Below, piece after piece: positions 8,995 to 17,971 of a stretch of DNA of 64,000 nt; position 1 is the first letter of the stretch, and each line of letters opens with the position of its first letter. This DNA is from Trebonia kvetii (lineage in GTDB: Bacteria > Actinomycetota > Actinomycetes > Streptosporangiales > Streptosporangiaceae). A program made the position numbers and the translations under genes. Where the stretch lies: contig NZ_RPFW01000013.1 in assembly GCF_007827045.1 (NCBI RefSeq), forward strand, positions 1 to 64,000, read 5' to 3'. The notes under the pieces were generated by a model, which saw only the letters and a program-made list of their open reading frames with translations, had not been told where the DNA came from and searched no databases.

Positions 8995-9357
8995 CCTGAG
9001 CGAAAGCGTCATGCGAGATCACGCTTGCCTTCGTCTGCGCGCCGCACACACCAAAGAGTCACGCTCGAGCAAGCCGGGGCCGCATCCGCGAGTGTCTGAT
9101 CTGCTCAGGGCAGGACGACTTGCCCAGTCAGCCCAGGCGAGGCCGTCCCAGGCCCGAGGTCGGCCTCAGGTCGACCCGCCTGCGCGCAACAAAGGACGGC
9201 GGCCGGCAGGGCCGGCCCGAAGGGCGGCACTGCGCGCAGCGCCTCGGCAAAGGTGCCGCCGGCCGCATGGCCCCGCGGCACCCAGGAACGCCCACCACAG
9301 TTGGCTTCAAGCATCGCAGGACGATTCGTTCGAAAACCGAGATACCCGTTTACCAGG
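8995..9357. other. Intergenic, no gene seen
   Basis: Between the vapBC operator and tRNA-Arg. Only overlapping GC-rich frames without motifs or ribosome sites. No attachment-site repeat was noticed beside the tRNA. Confidence 0.45.
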
Positions 9358-9431
9358 TGCGCCAGGCAGGATTCGAACCCGCGACCCGCTGCTTAGAAGG
9401 CAGCCGCTCTATCCGACTGAGCTACTGGCGC
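9358..9431 (-). tRNA. tRNA-Arg (anticodon TCT)
   Basis: Read on the minus strand it folds as a complete cloverleaf. The acceptor stem is GCGCCAG/CTGGCGC, the D-arm GCTC/GAGC, the anticodon stem GCTGC/GCAGC with loop CTTCTAA (anticodon TCT, decoding AGA/AGG), and the T-arm GCGGG/CCTGC with loop TTCGAAT. The discriminator is A and the CCA tail is not encoded. AGA/AGG are rare codons in this GC-rich DNA. Confidence 0.96.
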
Positions 9432-9688
9432 TCGGATGACCATTGTGCACGCCGAAGATCACGCATTGGCCACGTGCAGGTCGCGGTCCGCGAGAGGTAG
9501 ACCTTCATAAATATACCGAACGGATTCGGCCGGCTCCCCCCGCAGACTATGTCCCTCTGGCCAAATTTCCCCGTAAGAGGTGATTCTTCCGCTACGCCTC
9601 GCGCACTCCCCGTAGGGTTGTGCAAGCAGTCAAGCCCGTATGACGGAGGTTCCGGTGACCGGGATCAGAGGGTGACGGTAGGCCTGCC

Positions 9689-12025
9689 GTGAGCAGCGAC
9701 GTGACTAGCGGTGCGCCGGACGATCCGGCGGCCCGCACACAGGACGGCCGGATCGTCTCCGGCTCCGTACCCGCCCCGGCGGACTGCCTGACTCGCAGGC
9801 CGCAGTCCGGCCCTGCCCCGCTGGACGAGCTTCCCGTCGGCCAGTGCCTGGTGCTCGCCGCGCCGCCACCGGGCAGCGCCCGCGACGTGCCTGGTGGCAC
9901 CGGCAAGACGCAGTTGGCCGCGCTGGTTGCCCGCGACTGGCTGGCCGCGCACGACGACGGCCTGCTGGCCTGGATCGACGCTGCCAGCCGCGACCTCGTC
10001 CTGTCCGGCTATGCGCGGGCCGCCGCCGCGCGGCCAGGCGACCCCGCAGGGGAATCCGGTCAGCCGGGCCTTGGCACGGCAGGCGCCGGGTCAGCGAGCG
10101 ACGCGGAGACGACCGCCACGCGCTATCTTTCCTGGCTCGCCAGCGAAGACCGGCCGTGGCTCGTCGTACTTGACGGCCTGTCCGATCCGGCGGACGTGGA
10201 CGGGCTCTGGCCGTCCGGGCCGTCCGGCCGGGTGCTGGTGAGCACGCTGGACCCGGCGACCGTACCCGAGTCGCAGCGCCCGGTGGTCTTCCCTGTTGGC
10301 CCGTTCAGCGTGCACGAGGCGCTGACCTACCTCATGGCCCGGCTCAGTGCGGACCCCGAGCGGCGGCTCGGGGCGATCGACGTGGTGGACGACCTGGCCT
10401 GTGACCCGCTTGCGCTTGCGCAGGCCAGTGCCGCGATCAGCGCCTCGGGCGTGAGCTGCCGCGACTACCGCGACATGTTCGCCAAGCGCCGGGAGGAACT
10501 CGCCGGCCCTGGCGGCATGCCGCCCGCGCCGAAGGCGGTGACCTGGACCCTGTCGGTCGAATGCGCGGACGAGCTGACGCCGGGCGGGACCACCCAGCCG
10601 CTGCTCGTGCTTGCCGCGCTGCTCGGCTCCCTTGGCATACCAGAGCAGGTCCTCGTCAGCCACGCCGCCGCGGACTTCGCCGCCTCGCGGGCAGCCGCGG
10701 CAGCGGGCCTCGACCCGGTCCCCGCCGCGCTCGCCAGCCTGCGCGCGAGCGGGCTGCTCGGCGCCGCCGACCGGCTGGTGCTCATGCACCAGACGGTCCG
10801 TGCCCAGGTGCTGGCCGTCACCCCGGAGCACGTGCGGGCGGATGCCGCCCGCGCCGCCGCTGGCGCGCTCCTCGCGGCCTGGCCAGACGGCGACGAGAGA
10901 GCCGAGCTCGGCTGTGCACTGCGCGGCTGCGCGGCCAGCCTGGACGAGGCGGCGGGCGAGGCGCTCTGGGCCGCCGGGTCCTACCGTGTGCTTTACCGCG
11001 CCGGTGACAGCCTGGACGCCGCCGGGCTCAGCGGCCCGGCGCTTGCCCACTGGCATGACGTCGCGGCCGCGAGCGAGCGCCGCCTTGGCGCGGCGCACGA
11101 GGACAGCCTGCTTGCCGCCACCCGGCTGGCAAGCGCCGCGCTCGCGGCCGGCCGGGCGTCCGACGCGGTCGCGATCTACCAGCGGGTGCTTGAGATCCAG
11201 GGCAGGCAGCTCGGCCCTGATCACCCGCGGACGATCGCCGCCAGGGCGGACTACGGGACGGTGCTGCGCCACGTCGGGCAGACCGCCGACTCGATCGTCA
11301 TCCTGGAGGGCGTGCTCGCGGTCAGCGACCGGCACCGCGGCGTCATCGACGTGCTCGCCGTCTCCGACAGCCTGGCCGCCGCCTACCAGGCCGCCGGACG
11401 CCAGCAGGAGGCGATCCGGCTGATCGAGCGAACGCTCGCCGAACGGGAGCGGCGGCAGGGACCCGACGATCCGCAGACCATCCGCACCCGGCGCACGCTG
11501 GCGCTCGCCTGCGTGAGCGCCGGCAAGACCAAGGACGCGATCGGGCACGGCGGCCGCGCGGTATCCGGCGCCGAGCGGGTGCTCGGCCCCGACCACCCCG
11601 ACACCCTGGACGCGGTGACCGCCCTCGCCTCGGCGTATCACGCGGCCCGCCGCCTGCGAGACGCCACCGCGCTGTACGAGCGCGCGCTCGTCAGTCTGGA
11701 GCGGGTGCGCGGTGCGGACGCACCAGAGACGATCGGCGTCCGCGGCAACCTCGCCTCCGCCTATCACTCGGCGGGCCGCCTGGCCAGCGCGCTCGAGCTC
11801 TACGAGCGCACCCGCGCAGACTGCCAGCGGGTGCTCGGCCCGGATCATCCGGACACCCTGGCGGCGCGCGCCAACCTGGCGCACGCGCACTATGCCCTGG
11901 GCCGGGTGAGCGAGGCGACAGCCCTGCTGCGGGTCACCCTCGCCGACTGCGAGCGCGTGCTCGCGCCGAACGACCCGCTGACGGAGGCCGTCCGCGACAG
12001 CCTCAACGCGATGGCCAACGCCTAG
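9689..12025 (+). CDS. STAND-type P-loop ATPase with tetratricopeptide repeats
   Basis: A 778-residue protein starting at GTG. A P-loop GGTGKTQL (residues 69-76) is followed by NB-ARC-like strands (LAWIDAASRD, WLVVLDGLSDPADV) and a winged region. The C-terminal 340 residues are kinesin-light-chain-like TPRs with recurring LGPDHPDTLDA/ARA and ALYERAL segments. Such STAND proteins act as ligand- or partner-controlled switches, and in actinobacteria many are linked to signalling or defence. There is no fused effector domain, so the output is unknown. It is a single gene, convergent with the metallophosphoesterase across a hairpin. An extra proline-rich insertion precedes the P-loop. Confidence 0.85.
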   Translation: MSSDVTSGAPDDPAARTQDGRIVSGSVPAPADCLTRRPQSGPAPLDELPVGQCLVLAAPPPGSARDVPGGTGKTQLAALVARDWLAAHDDGLLAWIDAASRDLVLSGYARAAAARPGDPAGESGQPGLGTAGAGSASDAETTATRYLSWLASEDRPWLVVLDGLSDPADVDGLWPSGPSGRVLVSTLDPATVPESQRPVVFPVGPFSVHEALTYLMARLSADPERRLGAIDVVDDLACDPLALAQASAAISASGVSCRDYRDMFAKRREELAGPGGMPPAPKAVTWTLSVECADELTPGGTTQPLLVLAALLGSLGIPEQVLVSHAAADFAASRAAAAAGLDPVPAALASLRASGLLGAADRLVLMHQTVRAQVLAVTPEHVRADAARAAAGALLAAWPDGDERAELGCALRGCAASLDEAAGEALWAAGSYRVLYRAGDSLDAAGLSGPALAHWHDVAAASERRLGAAHEDSLLAATRLASAALAAGRASDAVAIYQRVLEIQGRQLGPDHPRTIAARADYGTVLRHVGQTADSIVILEGVLAVSDRHRGVIDVLAVSDSLAAAYQAAGRQQEAIRLIERTLAERERRQGPDDPQTIRTRRTLALACVSAGKTKDAIGHGGRAVSGAERVLGPDHPDTLDAVTALASAYHAARRLRDATALYERALVSLERVRGADAPETIGVRGNLASAYHSAGRLASALELYERTRADCQRVLGPDHPDTLAARANLAHAHYALGRVSEATALLRVTLADCERVLAPNDPLTEAVRDSLNAMANA

Positions 12026-12026
12026 C

Positions 12027-12050
12027 CCGGGCCAGGCGCCGCTGGCCCGG
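12027..12050. terminator. Bidirectional hairpin between convergent genes
   Basis: Nine-base arms CCGGGCCAG and CTGGCCCGG around a six-base loop, placed between the stops of the TPR gene and the metallophosphoesterase gene. There is no T-tract, as is common in actinobacteria. Confidence 0.6.
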
Positions 12051-12052
12051 CG

Positions 12053-13000
12053 TTACCCGGTGGGCAGCTGGTAGTGCCGTACGCCGCGCTTGCCGTCGAC
12101 CTCGAGCAGCGCCCCGCACAGCACGCCGTCCCCGTACTCGCTGCCCGGGTTGATCGCCAGCGTGCGGCCGAGCCTGACGGCGCCGCGTGACTCGTGAATG
12201 TGCCCGTGCAGCCCGAGCATCGGCTCATACCGCTCGAGTACCCGGCGCACGCCCTCGGACCCCACGGACTGCATCTGCACGGTGCCGCCCTTGACGACCG
12301 GCTTGAGCGAGCCGTCGAGTGCCGGGGCCTTGTCGATGGCGGTGCGGGCGGGCGGCACGTGGAAGTTGAATATGGCCCGCTCCGGTCGCCGCACCTGGGC
12401 GGCGAGCTTCTCAAGCCGGCGCTCGAGCTCGTCGTCGTCAAGCTCGCGCGGCGTGTGCCACGGCGTCCTGTTGGAGTAGCCGTAGGAGACCATGCTGACG
12501 CCCTCGCCGATGTCGAGCAGCCGGTCCTCGGTCTCGGTGAGCACCGTCGAGTCGCGCAGCATCCCCTGCAGCTCCGGCGGGTCGTCGTTGCCCGTCATCG
12601 CGTACAGCCGGATACCCGTGCCTGAAAGCCGCTCCTCCGCGATGTACAGCCAGCGCTCCAGCGTTTCGCGCATGACGCTGAGGAAGACGCGGTGCACCGC
12701 CGCCGGGTCGTCCCAGATCTCGTCGAGCTCGTCGTCGGTGGTCCGGTACGGGTAGAAGCCCATGTCCATGATGCGGGTCTCCATGTCCGCCGTCTCGGCG
12801 GCGGACAGCACCCGGTCGCCGGCGAACTGGCGGACCCGGTAGCCGCCCGCGGCGGCGACCACCGGGACAACCGCCTTCCCCGTCACGTCACCGCCCAGGA
12901 TGAGCACGTCCGCGTGGTAGAACCGCCCCGCGTTGAGGAACTTCCGCCAGCACACCTCCGATCCGTGGATGTCCGTCGCGAAGTAGATCCGCATGGTCAC
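12053..13000 (-). CDS. Calcineurin-like metallophosphoesterase
   Basis: A 315-residue protein with the metal-binding blocks of the family in order: ATDIHGSE (DxH), LILGGDVTGK (GD), TGNDDPPE (usually GNHD; the histidine position is D here), FNFHVPP (second His) and GLHGHIHES (GHxH). This supports a two-metal phosphodiesterase or phosphatase in the cytoplasm with one altered active-site residue. A GTG at 13000 overlaps the stop of the nucleotidyltransferase gene (GTGA) and has GAGGAGG seven bases upstream. An ATG six bases later is the alternative. Third gene of an operon with the permease and the nucleotidyltransferase. Substrate unknown. Confidence 0.85.
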   Translation of the reverse strand: MTMRIYFATDIHGSEVCWRKFLNAGRFYHADVLILGGDVTGKAVVPVVAAAGGYRVRQFAGDRVLSAAETADMETRIMDMGFYPYRTTDDELDEIWDDPAAVHRVFLSVMRETLERWLYIAEERLSGTGIRLYAMTGNDDPPELQGMLRDSTVLTETEDRLLDIGEGVSMVSYGYSNRTPWHTPRELDDDELERRLEKLAAQVRRPERAIFNFHVPPARTAIDKAPALDGSLKPVVKGGTVQMQSVGSEGVRRVLERYEPMLGLHGHIHESRGAVRLGRTLAINPGSEYGDGVLCGALLEVDGKRGVRHYQLPTG

Positions 13001-13872
13001 CGATTGACCTCCTCAGGCAGTTCGTACCAGCGCACCCGGCGGCCCACCCTGGCCCGCAGTTGCCAGCGGGACGACTTGGGCGCGGCGGTCACGGCGCCGG
13101 CGATGTCCGCGATCCGGCCGGCGATCCGCTGCCGGTCGGCGGCGCCCGGCACCAGGTCGCCGAGCAGCGAGGCGCAGGCGTCGAGGTTGTCGGTCACCGT
13201 GGTGTACAGGCCCCAGTCGGCGGCGCACCGGGACACCACCGGGGCCAGGTTGAGCAGGCCGGGACCGTCGGCGGCGCCCGGCTCGTGGTCCCAGAGCAGC
13301 ATGGCGGTGTCGGACAGGTCCTTGGCGTTCACCTCGGCGATCTGCAGCTTGGTGAGCAGCAGCTCGGCGGCGGCCAGCGTCTCTGGCTCGGCCTCGAGCC
13401 GGGTGCCGAGGTCGAGTGTGTGCGACATTTCGAAGGTGTCGAGGAAGATGTCCACCTGCCAGCCGCCCGGGCCGTAGTAGAGCAGCCGCCGTGCGCCGTG
13501 CGTCGCGTTGAACACCCGTTCCGGCTCGAATCCCTCCTCCTCGAGCACGCCGCGCAGCTTGCGCGACTGCTTCTTGTGCGCCACCACGTCGATGTCCGGG
13601 TAACTGCGCCCGAGCACCGACCGCGGCCCGTCCGTGCCGCGCAGCCAGATGGCCACGCCGCCGATCAGCCGGACCGGGATGTCCCTGGCCGCCGCGGCGG
13701 CCACCACGGCCCGCCCCGCGGTAACCATGGCGGGCTCGCCGCCCGCAGTGCCCATGGCGGGCTCGCCCGCAGTGCCCATGGCGGGCTGGCCGCCCGCGGG
13801 GGGCTGTTCACCGCGAGGCGCCCGGCCCTCCCCCAGGGGAGGGCCGGGCGCCCCGGTGTAGCCGTCGGTCAT
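12997..13872 (-). CDS. Nucleotidyltransferase-fold protein
   Basis: A 291-residue protein. After a low-complexity first 50 residues with PAMGTAG repeats, it shows the nucleotidyltransferase pattern: helix-strand VRLIGGVAIWLRG, then YPDIDVVAHKK carrying the paired aspartates, and WQVDIFLD supplying a third acidic position. The pattern resembles minimal and AbiEii-like nucleotidyltransferases. The C-terminal 90 residues are helical and unplaced. Start at 13872, where ATGA overlaps the stop of the amino-acid permease. The companion phosphoesterase overlaps its end, so the two may have opposed or sequential activities on one nucleotide or RNA. That link is inference. Confidence 0.65.
   Translation of the reverse strand: MTDGYTGAPGPPLGEGRAPRGEQPPAGGQPAMGTAGEPAMGTAGGEPAMVTAGRAVVAAAAARDIPVRLIGGVAIWLRGTDGPRSVLGRSYPDIDVVAHKKQSRKLRGVLEEEGFEPERVFNATHGARRLLYYGPGGWQVDIFLDTFEMSHTLDLGTRLEAEPETLAAAELLLTKLQIAEVNAKDLSDTAMLLWDHEPGAADGPGLLNLAPVVSRCAADWGLYTTVTDNLDACASLLGDLVPGAADRQRIAGRIADIAGAVTAAPKSSRWQLRARVGRRVRWYELPEEVNR
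13721..13800 (-). repeat. Imperfect tandem repeat in nucleotidyltransferase N-terminus
   Basis: Near-identical copies of GCCCGCAGTGCCCATGGCGG and relatives encode the repeated PAMGTAG peptide. The repeats probably expanded by slippage and make the N-terminal tail variable. Confidence 0.6.
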
Positions 13873-15476
13873 TCCGGCGGAATCTCCGCGAATGCCTGGC
13901 TGAGCTGCATGCCCTGGGCACGCCGCACCAGGCGGACGCCGATGTAGTAGACGATGCCCGCGGCCGGGACGGAGAAGGCCTCGATCATGGGCTTCCAGCC
14001 GACCGAGCTGATGCCGGTGTGCAGGGCGACATAGATGACGAATCCCCACGATATCGCCGAAATAACCGCGACGACCGTGATGACGGGCACGCCGGCGAGC
14101 GACACCTTGGCCCAGCCGGGCGCCTGCGCGTGCATCCCTGGGCGCCGCCACGGGACGACCGCCGCCGCGAGCGACACGATGATGAACGCCACGCCCATGA
14201 CCACGAGCGCGTTGAGCAGGTAGCTGCCGAGCCCCTGGTAGATGTTGAAGTAGTTGAGTATCTCCACGATGACGCCGATGACGACGGTGGCGAGCACCGG
14301 CGTGTGGAACCGGTCGGAGACCTGGGTGAGCCGCTCGGGCGCGAGCCGGTCGAACGACCAGGCGAACATGTTCCTTGTGCCCATCATGAACCCGGTCGGC
14401 GTCCACCACACGATCGCGAGCAGGAAGCACATCGACATGAAGACGAGCAGCCACTGCGGCCCTGGCAGGAAGTTCACCAGCGCGGGCAGGTACGGCTGGA
14501 ACCCCAGGGTCCACTTCCCGCTGCCGCTGAAGGCGTTGAACACGGCCGAGCCGAAGAAGTTGAAGCCGTAGTACTTGTAGATCAGCGCGGTCGCGAGCAC
14601 GTAGCCGATCGCGGAGATGAGCAGCGCGCCCAGGATCGACGTGGTGGCGGTCCGCCGGACGTTGCGGATCTCGCCGGCGAAGTACCCGGTCCACTGGAAG
14701 CCGGTGTAGACCTGGAAGCAGTAGATCATGCCGAACAGGGTGGCGCCCCAGCCGATCCCGCCGGCCGCGCTGAAGCCCGCGTGGTTCGCCGTGGCGATCA
14801 CGCCGCTCACGGTGCCGCCCGAGTGGGCGTTGAAGGAGCTGGTGAAGTGCCCGCTGCCGCTGACTGCCATGTCGATGAGCCAGGCGATGATGCCCACCCA
14901 GACGATCACGAACGCGACGAACATGTACCGCGCGACCAGCCGCACGCCCAGGACCATCACGAGGGTGAAGATCGCGGTCAGGATCGTCGAGATGACCAGC
15001 AGCTCGGTCTTGTCCGGCGTGGTCACCCAGCCGGCGTTCCAGCCGGCCACGTACGCGACGGACGGCAGCACGGTGGAGAGCATGTAGGTGAAGTTGAACG
15101 AGATCCAGGTCAGGAACACGAACGTGAGCGAGAGGTTCGCGAAGAAGCCGAGGAACGGGTTCAGCGTCCGTGACACCCACACGTAGTCTCCGCCGGACCG
15201 CGGCATGATCACGGTGAAGTACAGGTACACCAGGCCGCACGCTGCCACGAGGGGCGTGGCCAGCAGAAACGACACCAGCATATTCGCATGGGGCCAGAAT
15301 TGCGGGGTGAACGACATGACCTCGGTGATCCCGATGGGGATAAGCACTGCGGAGAACACCAAGTTGAAGGCGTCGAACGCGCTCAGCTCGCGTACGAGGC
15401 CGGTGGCGTTGCGGACAAACAAATTCCTACTGCTTGTGGGCGGTTGCGAACCAGCCCGCGCACCTGCGGTGGCCAC
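13869..15476 (-). CDS. APC-family amino acid permease
   Basis: A 535-residue integral membrane protein with about 12 hydrophobic helices. The first (FNLVFSAVLIPIGITEV) is followed by the APC-type segment RSGGDYVWVSRTLNPFLGF. The length and the unwound helix 1 and 6 regions fit the amino acid-polyamine-organocation superfamily. It imports or exchanges amino acids or similar compounds using ion gradients; the exact substrate cannot be read. GTG start with AGGAGG six bases upstream. It heads an operon with the nucleotidyltransferase and phosphoesterase genes (four-base overlaps). The combination is unusual for a transporter. Confidence 0.88.
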   Translation of the reverse strand: MATAGARAGSQPPTSSRNLFVRNATGLVRELSAFDAFNLVFSAVLIPIGITEVMSFTPQFWPHANMLVSFLLATPLVAACGLVYLYFTVIMPRSGGDYVWVSRTLNPFLGFFANLSLTFVFLTWISFNFTYMLSTVLPSVAYVAGWNAGWVTTPDKTELLVISTILTAIFTLVMVLGVRLVARYMFVAFVIVWVGIIAWLIDMAVSGSGHFTSSFNAHSGGTVSGVIATANHAGFSAAGGIGWGATLFGMIYCFQVYTGFQWTGYFAGEIRNVRRTATTSILGALLISAIGYVLATALIYKYYGFNFFGSAVFNAFSGSGKWTLGFQPYLPALVNFLPGPQWLLVFMSMCFLLAIVWWTPTGFMMGTRNMFAWSFDRLAPERLTQVSDRFHTPVLATVVIGVIVEILNYFNIYQGLGSYLLNALVVMGVAFIIVSLAAAVVPWRRPGMHAQAPGWAKVSLAGVPVITVVAVISAISWGFVIYVALHTGISSVGWKPMIEAFSVPAAGIVYYIGVRLVRRAQGMQLSQAFAEIPPE

Positions 15477-15944
15477 TGGAATCCTCCTGTTTGCTGGCCT
15501 GTCATAAGGGGCACACGCGTCACCGGCGCGGTTCCTGGCCGCACCTGCCTAGCTAATTCTCTGGCAGTGAGTTTGGTCGGTCAACAAGAGGCACCCGCTC
15601 ACTGCATCGTGGGCGGGCACGGGGATCCACGCGCGCCGGACAGTCCAATTCATCAACGCCTGTGAATCTTTTGGAAGTTGTTAGCGCGTGAGGCCGGTGT
15701 TGTCACGTGAGTACGGTACCGGCTCATTCGCCGTCGGCGAGCTAAATCAAACTTTCGAAGCAATTGAAATAGTCAAATAAACGCAGCACACGCAATCGGG
15801 TGCGGCGGGCGCATGTTGCGGATATGTTGCGGACATAACGGTATCGCAAACCGCGTCAGCGGTTCCATGCCACCCTGAAGACGTTGAAATTAGGATGACC
15901 GATGGCGCGTGGGTGCCGCGTGCCAAAATCGCGGGAGTGACCAC
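15477..15944. other. Divergent intergenic region, permease/conservon
   Basis: No gene. It is less GC-rich than the surroundings. From about 15810 it contains a tandem pair ATGTTGCGGAT/ATGTTGCGGAC followed by ATAACGG. Promoters for the permease operon and the conservon should lie here. Confidence 0.5.
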
Positions 15945-17543
15945 ATGGCGGGAACGCGTTCGGTCGGCACGGATCCCTCGCCCGCCGTCGGGCGTACGGT
16001 CCGTTACTACTTCGTCACGCGGCTAGTCCTTCCCCTTGGCTGCCTTGTGCTGGCATGGGGCGGGCTGGCCGGCGCCGTCCTCGGCGGCGCGCTGCACCGG
16101 TGGCTCGGGCCGCACCCGCACCGGGCGGTGATCGAGGCCGCCGTGGTGGCCGGGGCCGGCCTGCTCGTCGCCCTGGTCGCGGTCGTGGCCATCGGCGTGG
16201 TGGCCCGCCGGCTGTCCCGCCAGGCCGCCAGCCTCGCCGCGGTGGCCCGCTACCTGGCCGACGAGCAGGTGCCGCAGGCGCTGGCGCAGCTGCGGCAGGG
16301 CGCGGCCGCCCCCGCGCCGCGAACGCTGCCGTCGCCGGGGCTGCGCGAATTCGCGGCCGTGTCGAGCGCGCTCAGCCGGCTGCAGGCCACCGCCGTCGCC
16401 GCGGCCACCGCCGAGGCGAGCCTGCGCGGCGGCTTCCGCCAGGTGCTGACCAGCCTGGGCAGGCGCAACCAGTCGCTGCTGCACCGTCAGCTGCGCATCA
16501 TCGACACCCTCGAGCAGCAGGCGTCGAGCCCGGCCGCGCTGGCCGACCTGTTCGCGCTTGACCACCTGACCACGCGCATGCGGCGGCACGCGGAGAGCCT
16601 CACGGTGCTGGCGGGCGCCCCCGCGCCGCGGCCGCGCAGCGGCCCCGTCCCGGTCATCGACGTGATCCGTGCGGCGGTCGCGGAGACCGAGGACTACCAG
16701 CGGGTCTCCGTGCGCACCGACTCCGAGGACGTGGTGACCGCCCCGGCGGTCAACGACATGATCCACCTGCTCGCGGAGCTGATAGAGAACGCGGCCCTGT
16801 TCTCCCCGTCGACGACCCGGGTCGAGGTGCGGGCCGAGCGGGTGGCCAACGGCTTCGCCATCGAGGTCGAGGACCGCGGCCTTGGCATCGCGCCCGGACA
16901 GCTCGGCGAGCTCAACGGCCGGCTGGCCAGCCCGCCCGACTTCGACGTCGTGGACGCCGACCGGCTCGGTCTGTTCGTGGCCGGCCGGCTCGCCGCCAGG
17001 CACGCGGTCGAGGTCTCGCTGACCCCGTCGCCCTACCGCGGCACCAAGGCGATCGTGCTGCTGCCCGACACCCTGGTGCTCGCCAGGGCCGATGCCGGGC
17101 TGGCGCCCGCGGGCGGCGCGCTCGACGCCGGACGCGACCAGTCGCCCGAGCCTTTCACCCTGGTCGGCGCGGCCATGGCCCGCCCGCTGTCGGCGGACCG
17201 CGAGGACGAGGAACTCGGCGCGGTGCGGAATGCGGCGGCGGACGGGTCCGCGACCACCAGGCACGGGCTGCCGCGCCGGGTCCGGCCAGAGTACGACAGC
17301 CCGGAGCAGCCGGCCCCGGCCCCCGGCACCACTGAGCCGGACAGCCGCAGGAGGGCCGCACCCCCGGAGGCCCCCGCGCCGGACGACGCCCGCCGGCTGG
17401 CGGCCTCGCTGCAGAGCGGCTGGTTGCGGCGCGAGGCGGAAGAAGCGGAAGAAGCAGAAGAAAACGACGCCGCGGCGGCCGCTGAGCCATGGGGCGCCGT
17501 GGAACAGGCCTGGACAGTGCAGCACACGGAGGAGGAAGAGTGA
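15945..17543 (+). CDS. Conservon sensor ATPase (CvnA type), histidine-kinase-like
   Basis: A 532-residue membrane protein. Two hydrophobic helices near the N-terminus (about residues 20-45 and 55-85) are followed by a HAMP-like linker and a helical domain that lacks the usual phospho-accepting H-box. A HATPase module has N-box ELIENAALFSP (about 276) and G-box VEDRGLGIAPG. The last 130 residues are proline- and acid-rich and disordered. This is the CvnA pattern: a sensor-like ATPase at the membrane feeding a small GTPase. The start at 15945 is preferred over a GTG at 15909 because of GGGAG upstream. First gene of four. Confidence 0.88.
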   Translation: MAGTRSVGTDPSPAVGRTVRYYFVTRLVLPLGCLVLAWGGLAGAVLGGALHRWLGPHPHRAVIEAAVVAGAGLLVALVAVVAIGVVARRLSRQAASLAAVARYLADEQVPQALAQLRQGAAAPAPRTLPSPGLREFAAVSSALSRLQATAVAAATAEASLRGGFRQVLTSLGRRNQSLLHRQLRIIDTLEQQASSPAALADLFALDHLTTRMRRHAESLTVLAGAPAPRPRSGPVPVIDVIRAAVAETEDYQRVSVRTDSEDVVTAPAVNDMIHLLAELIENAALFSPSTTRVEVRAERVANGFAIEVEDRGLGIAPGQLGELNGRLASPPDFDVVDADRLGLFVAGRLAARHAVEVSLTPSPYRGTKAIVLLPDTLVLARADAGLAPAGGALDAGRDQSPEPFTLVGAAMARPLSADREDEELGAVRNAAADGSATTRHGLPRRVRPEYDSPEQPAPAPGTTEPDSRRRAAPPEAPAPDDARRLAASLQSGWLRREAEEAEEAEENDAAAAAEPWGAVEQAWTVQHTEEEE

Positions 17544-17968
17544 TGGCAATCGACGAGGGGTCGGGGGAGCGCGACCTCGCCTGGTTGCTCGATGACCTGG
17601 CATCGCGTGTCGAGGACTTCCGGCGGGCCGTCATCTTGTCAAGGGACGGGCTGCTGCTCGCGGCGTCCAGGGACCTGTCCCGGGAGGACGCCGAGCACCT
17701 GTCGGCCGTGGCGGCCGCCCTGCAGAGCCTGGCCACCGGCACCGGCGACCGCTTCGGCGTCGGCGGCGTCCGGCAGACCGTCATCGAATTCGCCGGCGGC
17801 CTGCTCTTCGTCATCGCGGCGGGCGAGGGCAGCTGCATGGCCGCGCTCTGCCCCGCGACCGCCGACGCGGGCACGGTGGCGTACGAGATGGCGATGCTGG
17901 TCAAGCGCGCCAGGCCGCACCTGGCGTCGCAGGCACGGTTTCCCGCGAGCCCGGCCTCGGTGGAGTAG
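17543..17968 (+). CDS. Roadblock/LC7 domain protein (CvnB type)
   Basis: A 141-residue protein with one Roadblock/LC7 fold: WLLDDLASRVEDFRRAVILSRDG, the DAEHLSAVAAALQSLA helix and FVIAAGEGSCMAAL. In conservons CvnB probably acts on the CvnD GTPase, as MglB does on MglA. The ATG shares one base with the stop of cvnA, which implies translational coupling. It is cytoplasmic and of normal length. Confidence 0.92.
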   Translation: MAIDEGSGERDLAWLLDDLASRVEDFRRAVILSRDGLLLAASRDLSREDAEHLSAVAAALQSLATGTGDRFGVGGVRQTVIEFAGGLLFVIAAGEGSCMAALCPATADAGTVAYEMAMLVKRARPHLASQARFPASPASVE

Positions 17969-17971
17969 CCG

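Noticed and set aside
9358..9431. tRNA-Arg as an attachment site of an integrated element
   Set aside because: No repeat of the tRNA 3' end was noticed elsewhere and the integrase remnant is 3.5 kb away.
10091..11890. 599-codon minus-strand open frame
   Set aside because: Antisense shadow of the TPR gene; composition is typical of a high-GC complementary frame.
14019..15173. 384-codon plus-strand open frame
   Set aside because: Antisense of the amino-acid permease; His/Asp/Arg-rich shadow.
16023..17603. 526-codon minus-strand open frame
   Set aside because: Antisense of the conservon sensor gene.
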